Part shown: positions 1 to 5,596 of the stretch, piece by piece
Numbering within the stretch: the first letter of the stretch is position 1
Layout of the letters: every line of letters begins with the position of its first letter
DNA from: Ignavibacteria bacterium
GTDB taxonomy: Bacteria > Bacteroidota > Ignavibacteria > Ignavibacteriales > Melioribacteraceae
Direction of reading: 5' to 3'
Length of the DNA: 5,596 nucleotides
Assembly (NCBI GenBank): GCA_027347545.1
Contig: DAIEQT010000337.1
Location: 1-5,596, forward strand
Made by a program: the position numbers and the translations under genes
The notes under the pieces: generated by a model
Seen by the model: the letters and a program-made list of their open reading frames with translations, nothing else
Told to the model about the DNA's origin: nothing
Database searches by the model: none

Positions 1-868
1 AAGACTTGTTTTGCAAAATGGCTCTTACGGAAGAAGGATTAAAGATATTGCCCAATGCAGAAATATTGAGGTTGTCGAATTAAATTTTTATGAATACCAA
101 ACTCCAACAAGCGATCTGGTACGAGATGCACTTGAAAAGGATTCAGATATTGCAATGGTTTCGCTTGTTCACTGTGAAACTTCTTCCGGAATTCTTAATC
201 CTTTAAATGAAATTGGAAAAATTGCAAAGGAGTTTAACAAGATATTTTTCGTAAACGCAATAACAACCTTTGGCGGTGTCCCGATAGATTTTGAACAAAC
301 AGAAATTGATATTTTGGTGACAGCTCCAAATAAGTGCTTGGAAAGTATTCCCGGATTCTCAATAACCTTTGTTAAAAAAGATCTTTTAGAAACAACAGAA
401 CGAAATGCTAAGAGCTATTCTCTGGATTTAGTTGCACAATGGGAAGAACAAAAGGTGAACGGCACTTTTAGGTTTACTCCAAATGTAAATGCTGTTCTTG
501 CTTTTGATCATGCTCTTGATGAGTTAATGTATGAAGGAGGGATTGAAGCTCGTGCAAAAAGGTATCTTACTAATTGCAATACACTTATAGAAGGAATGAG
601 ACGTATGCATTTCGGCGAATACTTATTCCCAACAGTTAGAAGTTATATAATAACTACTTTTTTTTATCCGGAGAATAAAAACTTTCATCCCGACATATTT
701 TATTCTCTGCTTCGAGACAAAAACCAAATTATTTATCCTGGTAAATTAAAAGAATGGTCCGGTTTTAGAATTAGCTGCATCGGAAGAATATTCCCGCAAG
801 ATATCCGAATTTTATTATCAGCAATAAAAGAAACTCTTAAAGAAATGAACGTTGAAAGCGAGGAGTAA
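1..868 (+). CDS. phnW: 2-aminoethylphosphonate--pyruvate aminotransferase (PhnW), 5'-truncated by window edge
   Basis: A PLP-dependent class V (fold type I) aminotransferase that would move the amino group of 2-aminoethylphosphonate to pyruvate, giving phosphonoacetaldehyde and L-alanine in the cytoplasm. The frame is open from the left edge, so the start lies outside; the TTG at 11 is an internal Leu. Compared with the usual length of about 365 residues, some 80 N-terminal residues are missing. Counting the codon at 11 as residue 1, visible PhnW signatures are NGSYGRR (3-9), VHCETSSGILNPL (53-65), FGGVPID (87-93), the PLP-lysine motif APNKC with Lys108, SLDLVAQW (137-144), RFTPN (154-158), and YPGK followed by FRISCIG (252-258), whose Arg253 is the likely carboxylate-binding Arg. 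Lys108 lies 26 residues after position 82, the same spacing as Asp168-Lys194 in the Salmonella enzyme (recalled), but position 82 here is Asn, not Asp. The stop is 4 nt before phnX, which supports the assignment. It could be an altered-specificity paralogue. Confidence 0.9.
   Translation, partial: RLVLQNGSYGRRIKDIAQCRNIEVVELNFYEYQTPTSDLVRDALEKDSDIAMVSLVHCETSSGILNPLNEIGKIAKEFNKIFFVNAITTFGGVPIDFEQTEIDILVTAPNKCLESIPGFSITFVKKDLLETTERNAKSYSLDLVAQWEEQKVNGTFRFTPNVNAVLAFDHALDELMYEGGIEARAKRYLTNCNTLIEGMRRMHFGEYLFPTVRSYIITTFFYPENKNFHPDIFYSLLRDKNQIIYPGKLKEWSGFRISCIGRIFPQDIRILLSAIKETLKEMNVESEE
861..865 (+). promoter_or_regulatory. Ribosome binding site of phnX
   Basis: AGGAG lies 7 nt before the ATG at 873 and inside the last codons of phnW. 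It decides the phnX start: the frame could open at a TTG at 852, but that would add seven non-conserved residues and ignore this site. Because the site overlaps the phnW end, ribosomes finishing phnW could reinitiate on phnX (translational coupling, inferred). Confidence 0.75.
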
Positions 869-872
869 AACA

Positions 873-1694
873 ATGAGTGTAAATAGTAATAAACAGAAAA
901 TTCAAGCGGTTATTTTTGATTGGGCAGGGACAATTGTAGACTATGGATGTTTTGCCCCTACAAAAGTGTTCCTGAAAGTGTTTGAACAAAAGGGTATTAA
1001 TGTTACTATAAAGCAAGCAAGACAACCTATGGGCATGCATAAACGTGAACACATAAAAACTATTGCTTATATGGAGCCAATAAAAACTCAGTGGATTGAG
1101 CTTTATGGTTCGCATTGCTCTGAAGCAGATATTGATGAACTTTACAAAAAATTCATTCCGGAACAATTAAAAGTAATTAGAGAGTATTCTTCATTTGTGC
1201 CGGGATTACTTGAAGTTATTGATAGCCTAAGGATTCAAAACATACTAATTGGATCTACTACGGGTTATAATCATGAAATGATGGAAATAGTTTTAGAAGA
1301 AAGCAAAAAGAATGGCTTTATTCCAGACTGTGTTGTTAACGGCAGTATGGTATCTGCTGGAAGACCAGCTCCATTTATGATATATAAAAATCTTATTGAA
1401 CTTGGTGTTTATCCTGCTGCTAATGTAATTAAGGTTGGCGACACTGTAGTTGATATTTTGGAGGGTGTTAATGCAAACGTTTGGAGTGTGGGAGTTATTT
1501 CTTCGAGCAACGAAATGGGGCTTTCTCTTGATGAGTTCAATTCTTTGGACCCGGGAAAGTTAGAGGAAATGAGAAACGGAGTAATTAAAAAGTACACTGA
1601 CGCGGGAGCTCACTTTACTATAGATTCAATGGAAGAACTTCCGGAATTGATTAACGAAATAAATAATCTTATTGCTCAAGGCATTAAACCATAA
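873..1694 (+). CDS. phnX: Phosphonoacetaldehyde hydrolase (phosphonatase, PhnX)
   Basis: A HAD-superfamily enzyme that splits the C-P bond of phosphonoacetaldehyde to acetaldehyde and phosphate, the step after PhnW. The 273-residue product has normal family length. HAD motif I is FDWAGT, with nucleophile Asp16 and the phosphonatase-typical Ala18 in place of the usual second Asp. The cap-domain motif PMGMHKREH (52-60) contains Lys57, which aligns with the Schiff-base Lys53 of the Bacillus cereus enzyme, together with Met53 and His60 matching its Met49 and His56 (recalled). GSTTGY (127-132) is motif II, AGRP (162-165) carries the conserved Arg164, and KVGDTVVD (187-194) gives the acidic Mg-binding residues Asp190 and Asp194. 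The C-terminal GAHFTIDSM is also family-typical. The residues just before AGRP read NGSMVS, where the B. cereus enzyme has an Asp-Asp pair; this is probably tolerated because those are not known catalytic residues. The ATG at 873 is preferred over the TTG at 852 because of the AGGAG site. The gene is co-transcribed with phnW and followed by a terminator. Confidence 0.96.
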   Translation: MSVNSNKQKIQAVIFDWAGTIVDYGCFAPTKVFLKVFEQKGINVTIKQARQPMGMHKREHIKTIAYMEPIKTQWIELYGSHCSEADIDELYKKFIPEQLKVIREYSSFVPGLLEVIDSLRIQNILIGSTTGYNHEMMEIVLEESKKNGFIPDCVVNGSMVSAGRPAPFMIYKNLIELGVYPAANVIKVGDTVVDILEGVNANVWSVGVISSSNEMGLSLDEFNSLDPGKLEEMRNGVIKKYTDAGAHFTIDSMEELPELINEINNLIAQGIKP

Positions 1695-1696
1695 AG

Positions 1697-1730
1697 AAAG
1701 CCGGGCAAGCTACTATTCTTGCCTGGTTTT
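1697..1730 (+). terminator. Rho-independent terminator after phnX
   Basis: The left arm CCGGGCAAG (1701-1709) pairs with CTTGCCTGG (1718-1726) around an 8-nt loop. This gives a 9-bp stem with one G-U wobble (1703 with 1724), followed by TTTT. The stem can extend through A1697-A1699 with the U run, so it may be partly bidirectional. It begins 7 nt after the phnX stop and marks the end of the phosphonate operon. Confidence 0.9.
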
Positions 1731-1792
1731 CGTCATTTTATCTTTACTTAACCTCGTTTTAATAATTTAGTAATGCATGAATTAATGGGGAC

Positions 1793-1824
1793 TTAACAGA
1801 AACAATAAAACCTCTCTATATATT
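1793..1824 (+). promoter_or_regulatory. Possible promoter for the TonB receptor unit
   Basis: TTAACA (1793-1798) resembles a -35 box and is followed after 18 nt by TATATA (1817-1822). The overlapping TATATTTC (1819-1826) is one base from the Bacteroidota -7 consensus TAnnTTTG, but no matching TTTG -33 element sits at the right distance. It lies about 40 nt before the receptor start in an AT-rich gap just after a terminator, where a promoter is needed. AT-rich DNA yields such matches by chance. Confidence 0.35.
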
Positions 1825-1863
1825 TCTGCCACAAAATTTCAAAAATAATTCCCCGAAATAATC

Positions 1864-4743
1864 ATGAAAATGTTACGTATAACGTTGGCAGCACTTTTAT
1901 TTTTTTCTCAACCTTTGTTTCTATTTGCGGGCACCACTGGTAAGATATCCGGTTATGTAAAAGATAAAGCAAGTAAGCAAGGGCTTCTAGGTGTTTCAAT
2001 TCAAATCGAAGGAACAACCCGTGGTACGCAATCGGATCCGGATGGATACTTTTCTCAAATCAATTTATCTCCCGGAAGTTATACTCTTGTGTTTCGATAT
2101 ATTGGTTATTCTAGCTTGAGAATAGCCTCTATAGAAGTAAATGTAGATAGAACAACAGTAATAAACGCAGAGATGGAGGAAAGTGCAGTTAATGTTGCAG
2201 AAGTTGTTGTGAACACAAAACGCCCTCCAATTCAAAAGGACAGAACTTACAGTGCTTCTGTAGTTGGAACAAAAACAATTGAAACTTTGCCTGTAACTTC
2301 AATTAACGAATTAATTGCCTTGCAACCCGGTGTTGTTAGCAGTGGCGGTAGTTTACACTTTAGAGGCGGAAGAAGCAGAGAAGTTGCTTATCTAATAGAT
2401 GGTATTCCCGTTTCGAATTCATTTGATCAAGGCGGCGGCAATAATGTTAATGTTGAAAATTCTATGGTACAAGAACTGGAAGTAATAAGCGGAACTTTCA
2501 ACGCTGAATATGGAAATGCGCAATCCGGTATTGTTAACATCATAACAAAAGGGATCACAAACGAGTTTTCCAGTTCTGCTTCGTTTTACACAGGCGATTG
2601 GCTTAGCTCCCACAAAGATATTTTTCTGGGAATTCAGAATTTCAATCCGCTTAGCGAAAAAGATTTACAGTTTAGCGTTGCCGGGCCAATAGCAACGAAT
2701 TTGCTTTCATTCTCTGTTAATGGAAGATACAACAAAAGCGAAAGCATGAGCTGGTATGAAAGAAGATATAATGCGATTGATGGGTGGAAAATAGCCGCTT
2801 ATCATAGATGGTTCAGAGAGCAAAGATCATCGGAATTAGGAAGCACACAAGGAATTCCAATACCGGATTCTTTGATGACCGGCAACTTAGAACAAGGTCC
2901 TTTGGCAAAGTACGATAACTTAACACTTAGCGGTAAAATAAATTATAACCCTCTGCCATCATTAGTACTTACATATCATACGTTTTTTAGTCTTGGAAAA
3001 TCTTCCGGTACTACTGATAGATCAAGACGTTATCAGCCGGATGAAGTAAGTGAAGGACACAGCAATGCTAATCATCATTTCTTCACTATAAAAAATTTCC
3101 CGTCGGAAAAATTCTTCTGGAATATCGGGTTTTCATATCAACTTAACGATTACGAAAGCTACTATAGAAAAGATAATAAACTTGCTGAATATCCCGGCGA
3201 TAACGGTATCCAGCCAATTAGTACTTCGACAGATGGCTTTTCTTTAGGAACTACATCCGGCTTCTATAGTGATGCTGAGGGAAAGAATTACAGAAAATTA
3301 ATGTTGTTAAATGGAAGCCTTAACTGGCAGATTGATAAATATAATTTTGTTAAAGCTGGGTTTGAAGTTAAGAAACATGAAGTAAACACATACGGTTGGG
3401 GTTATGTAGAAACAAAAGAATGGGAAACTTACAAATGGCCGGTTTATGGCAGAGACAGCACTCTAACATTTGGAGATTACTGGACCCAACTGAAAGAATA
3501 TTGGAGAACATGGGATTCCGAATTTGGAACAACTAAGTATAGAAAATATAGAGAAGATGAATATTATAACTGGCGAGACTATACAATTGAGCCTATTGAA
3601 TACGCGTTCTATATACAAGATAAGATAGAATTTGGAGAATTAATTATTAATGCAGGACTGAGACTGGACGCATTCAATCCGAATGAAAGTGTTCCAATCA
3701 ATTACAGAACAGAATCATATTTACTTGGAACAGAAGCCAATCTAAAAAAAGCAGAAACTAAAATTCAGTTAAGCCCGCGCTTTGGTTTGTCTTTCCCAAT
3801 TTCCGATAAGGGAGTATTTCATGCTGCATACGGGCATTTTTTCCAGATGCCTAGTTTTGCAAAAATGTACAACGAACCACTTTACGCTTTAACAGCAATT
3901 CAACTTGAAGGTAGAACTTTAGGTAACGCTGATTTAAAACCGGAAACAACAATTCAATATGAACTTGGTTTGCAGCAGCAAATCTCCGATGACATCGCTG
4001 CTGATATTACAGCTTACTATAAAGACTATAAAAATCTTTTAGGTGTTGAAAACATTACCACTATTGATGCCGTTGCATACAAACGTTTCATCAACAGAGA
4101 TTACGGATATTCACGCGGAATAACCTTAGGACTGAGAAAAACAAGTGGATTTGTTAATGGAGCGATCAACTACAGCTATTCATTTGCAAGCGGTAGTGCC
4201 TCTGATCCGGAAAAAATTAATTTGATCTATGCTTCAACGCAAATTGGGGGAGAGCCGTTTGCTTTTGTTGATAGAAAAATTCTTCCTCTAGATTGGGATC
4301 AGCGCCATACGCTTAATATGATTCTAAATTTCTCGCAAGTACAAAATTGGAATTTGAGCTTAGTAGCTTACCTAAACAGCGGTCAGCCCTACAGTCCAAC
4401 TTTTATCGAAAAGTATGATATACTTGAACAAGAATACACAAATAGAGCTGAAAAGCCGGTAAAGTGGGGAGTTGATCTAAAGTTTCAAAAGCATCTGAAG
4501 TTCGGTTCAATATCAACAATTCTATTTATAAAAATTGACAACTTATTTGATACGCTGAATGAGAATAGCGTTTATTCTACTAGTGGAAATGCTTCGGAAA
4601 ATATTCGTTTACCTGAAGTAGAAGCTTTAGAGAAAGAAAGACTTTTGCAAGAAAACAATTTTTCTCTGAATGAAATTGATGTTCGTCCTGAATGGTATTC
4701 TTCACCACGCAAAATTCAAATTGGTATTGAGTTATCCCTTTAA
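1864..4743 (+). CDS. TonB-dependent outer-membrane receptor with carboxypeptidase-regulatory-like N-terminal domain
   Basis: An outer-membrane beta-barrel transporter of 959 residues, powered by TonB-ExbBD; the substrate is unknown. Domains in order are a signal peptide (1-22, hydrophobic core ALLFFSQPLFLF, likely cut near LFA/GT), a carboxypeptidase-D-regulatory-like beta-sandwich (about 26-108, with the family pattern DPDGYFS at 58-64 and GSYTLVFRYIGY at 71-82), a possible TonB-box-like stretch VAEVVVNTKR (111-120), a plug (about 126-229, with LHFRGGR, YLIDGIPV and EYGNAQSGIVNIITK), and a barrel to the C-terminus with GLRLDAFNP and NSGQPYSP motifs. The last residue is Leu rather than the usual Phe. 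Residues 510-573 are strikingly rich in Trp and Tyr. The ATG at 1864 is the first start after an in-frame TAA at 1846. It has no Shine-Dalgarno, as is common in Bacteroidota. The plug resembles receptors common in Ignavibacteriota more than SusC, and no SusD gene follows. The downstream gene starts after 28 nt, so co-transcription is likely. Confidence 0.93.
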   Translation: MKMLRITLAALLFFSQPLFLFAGTTGKISGYVKDKASKQGLLGVSIQIEGTTRGTQSDPDGYFSQINLSPGSYTLVFRYIGYSSLRIASIEVNVDRTTVINAEMEESAVNVAEVVVNTKRPPIQKDRTYSASVVGTKTIETLPVTSINELIALQPGVVSSGGSLHFRGGRSREVAYLIDGIPVSNSFDQGGGNNVNVENSMVQELEVISGTFNAEYGNAQSGIVNIITKGITNEFSSSASFYTGDWLSSHKDIFLGIQNFNPLSEKDLQFSVAGPIATNLLSFSVNGRYNKSESMSWYERRYNAIDGWKIAAYHRWFREQRSSELGSTQGIPIPDSLMTGNLEQGPLAKYDNLTLSGKINYNPLPSLVLTYHTFFSLGKSSGTTDRSRRYQPDEVSEGHSNANHHFFTIKNFPSEKFFWNIGFSYQLNDYESYYRKDNKLAEYPGDNGIQPISTSTDGFSLGTTSGFYSDAEGKNYRKLMLLNGSLNWQIDKYNFVKAGFEVKKHEVNTYGWGYVETKEWETYKWPVYGRDSTLTFGDYWTQLKEYWRTWDSEFGTTKYRKYREDEYYNWRDYTIEPIEYAFYIQDKIEFGELIINAGLRLDAFNPNESVPINYRTESYLLGTEANLKKAETKIQLSPRFGLSFPISDKGVFHAAYGHFFQMPSFAKMYNEPLYALTAIQLEGRTLGNADLKPETTIQYELGLQQQISDDIAADITAYYKDYKNLLGVENITTIDAVAYKRFINRDYGYSRGITLGLRKTSGFVNGAINYSYSFASGSASDPEKINLIYASTQIGGEPFAFVDRKILPLDWDQRHTLNMILNFSQVQNWNLSLVAYLNSGQPYSPTFIEKYDILEQEYTNRAEKPVKWGVDLKFQKHLKFGSISTILFIKIDNLFDTLNENSVYSTSGNASENIRLPEVEALEKERLLQENNFSLNEIDVRPEWYSSPRKIQIGIELSL

Positions 4744-4771
4744 TCCAGTAAAAAATTAAGAGATAGGTATT

Positions 4772-5596
4772 ATGAAGCAATTATTGTCATTATCAACAAG
4801 ATTATTATTACTACTGATGTTGGCTGTTAATACAAATGTTTTTTCCCAAGAAACAGATGCTGAAAAGAATAAAAATGCAGAACTAAAACCGGCTTATACA
4901 GGCTCACGCTCATATAATTACCAGTTGTCAAAATCTTCCGGTACTGCCGCAATAGGATTGGCAAAATATTTACGATTTGCTATACATGACGGCAACTTAA
5001 TAACCGGTGGACTAATCAATTCCGGTTTAATGGCGTACCATTATGTTGGAGGTTCTCCTTTCTTATCATGGCCAAAAGGAACCAAGCAAGTTCAATATTT
5101 ACATGGCGCAGTATTTTATGTGGCTGCCGAAGTTAAAGATGAAAAAGGAAACACAATCCACCTCGTTTCGGATAATTACCGCCGCGGTGGAGAAACATCT
5201 TTGGACCAATCTCATTTTTACGGCTTCATGCCACTTCCAAAGTATTTCAACAATCATCAACCTAATTCGCAAGAATGGGATATTAGCGGAATTCCGGAAG
5301 ACGTAGGGACTGATGGTATTCCTAATACAAAAGATTTTGGAGAAGGTGATGGAGTATTACAAGCACAAGAAGATTCTAATAAAAACGGTATTCTCGATAA
5401 CAGTTTGATTAACTCTGTTGGTTGGTTTGCAATTAGTCACAGAAAAGAAACATGGCCGGAATATTGGCCGCAAGGCAGTTATCCGGGAGATACTAGAAGT
5501 GCCGGCGTTAATCAGCCCGATATTAGAGCTGGTAAATGGAATGGAGAATATGGTGCGTACATCCGCGCAGATCAAGAGTCTTATTACGTAATGGAT
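4772..5596 (+). CDS. Secreted protein of unknown function with calcium-loop-like segment, 3'-truncated by window edge
   Basis: The frame is open from the ATG to the right edge (275 codons, no stop), so the C-terminus is missing. Residues 1-25 form a signal peptide: positive MKQLLSLSTR, then a Leu-rich core, then VFS before Gln26. Signal peptidase I cleavage would leave an N-terminal Gln, as in many exported Bacteroidota proteins. There is no Cys at the cleavage site, so it is not a lipoprotein and not SusD-like. The mature part has motifs such as AIHDGNLITGG (70-80), SWPKGT (99-104), ETWPEYWPQGSYPGD (226-240) and GKWNGEYGAYIRADQ (254-268), which I recall only from uncharacterised FCB-group proteins. 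Residues 177-210 are rich in Asp, Asn and Gly like calcium-binding loops. It starts 28 nt after the TonB receptor with no terminator between, so it is probably its operon partner. Only a weak purine-rich stretch precedes the ATG. It may be a surface or type IX-secreted protein, but the C-terminal sorting domain that would tell is outside the window. I assign no function. Confidence 0.88.
   Translation, partial: MKQLLSLSTRLLLLLMLAVNTNVFSQETDAEKNKNAELKPAYTGSRSYNYQLSKSSGTAAIGLAKYLRFAIHDGNLITGGLINSGLMAYHYVGGSPFLSWPKGTKQVQYLHGAVFYVAAEVKDEKGNTIHLVSDNYRRGGETSLDQSHFYGFMPLPKYFNNHQPNSQEWDISGIPEDVGTDGIPNTKDFGEGDGVLQAQEDSNKNGILDNSLINSVGWFAISHRKETWPEYWPQGSYPGDTRSAGVNQPDIRAGKWNGEYGAYIRADQESYYVMD
5300..5401 (+). 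other. Asp/Asn/Gly-rich, calcium-loop-like segment in the secreted protein
   Basis: This segment encodes residues 177-210. It contains DVGTDGIPNTKDFGEGDG (177-194) and, after a short helix-like stretch, EDSNKNGILDN (200-210). DSNKNGILD fits the DxNxNGxxD pattern of EF-hand, dockerin and thrombospondin type-3 calcium loops. Calcium binding is inferred from the pattern only. Confidence 0.55.

Noticed and set aside
11..13. TTG as the true start of the aminotransferase
   Set aside because: The frame is open to the left edge, the preceding codons (Arg-Leu-Val) fit the family strand before NGxYG, and the protein would lack its N-terminal third.
852..872. Upstream TTG start for phnX giving seven extra residues
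   Set aside because: The extra residues are not family-like and the AGGAG site is ideally placed for the ATG at 873.
837..1166. Minus-strand open frame of 109 codons
   Set aside because: It lies opposite the conserved catalytic region of phnX and has no recognisable domain; it is a shadow.
1409..1597. Minus-strand open frame of 62 codons
   Set aside because: It lies inside phnX on the opposite strand, with no domain or ribosome site; it is a shadow.
1773..1778. ATGCAT palindrome in the intergenic region as an operator
   Set aside because: It is only 6 bp with poorly matching flanks in AT-rich DNA; chance is sufficient.
2419..2613. Minus-strand open frame of 64 codons
   Set aside because: It is antisense to the receptor plug and without coding signs.
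4744..4771. Terminator or promoter between the receptor and the secreted-protein gene
   Set aside because: The 28-nt gap has no hairpin and no room for a credible promoter, so read-through is the simpler view.
4580..4780. Minus-strand open frame spanning the receptor end and the gap
   Set aside because: It overlaps two confident plus-strand genes and has no family resemblance.
5043..5306. Plus-strand open frame of 87 codons
   Set aside because: It is in another frame of the secreted-protein gene, whose own frame is open from 4772 to the edge and has a signal peptide.
5357..5575. Minus-strand open frame of 72 codons
   Set aside because: It is antisense to the secreted-protein gene, including its Asp/Asn-rich segment; it is a shadow.
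4772..5596. SusD-like lipoprotein partner
   Set aside because: There is no Cys lipobox after the signal peptide and no recognisable SusD helical repeats; the receptor plug is also not SusC-typical.

Overview
The window looks like chromosomal DNA from a low-GC (by eye), Gram-negative bacterium of the Bacteroidota/Ignavibacteriota (FCB) side of the tree. Three things suggest this. There is a 959-residue TonB-dependent outer-membrane receptor with an N-terminal carboxypeptidase-regulatory-like domain. That receptor has no Shine-Dalgarno sequence at its start. Its downstream partner has a signal peptide whose predicted mature end begins with Gln. The general style of the last two proteins resembles Ignavibacteriota, but this is recall and not a search result. 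All four genes are on the + strand.

Region 1 (1-1694) is the end of a phosphonate catabolism operon. It holds a 5'-truncated phnW-type 2-aminoethylphosphonate:pyruvate aminotransferase and a complete phnX (phosphonoacetaldehyde hydrolase), separated by 4 nt. Together they would convert 2-aminoethylphosphonate (AEP, ciliatine) plus pyruvate to L-alanine, acetaldehyde and inorganic phosphate. The operon ends at a strong intrinsic terminator at 1697-1730. The main oddity is in PhnW: the aspartate expected to contact the pyridine nitrogen of PLP is an asparagine.

Region 2 (1731-1863) is a short AT-rich intergenic stretch with one plausible but weak promoter.

Region 3 (1864-5596) is a second transcription unit: the TonB-dependent receptor and, 28 nt downstream, a secreted protein of unrecognised function that runs off the right edge (275 residues visible). 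The secreted protein carries an Asp/Asn/Gly-rich segment resembling calcium-binding loops. It has no lipobox, so the pair is not a classic SusCD system. The receptor has an exceptionally Trp/Tyr-rich stretch in the barrel domain that could be a substrate-contacting loop.

Whether the two units cooperate, for example with the receptor importing phosphonates, cannot be told from the sequence, and the terminator argues that they are separate. No RNA genes, mobile elements, CRISPR arrays or significant repeats were seen. I see no clear evidence for an entirely new system. The items most worth a second look are the PhnW Asp-to-Asn change and the receptor/secreted-protein pair.
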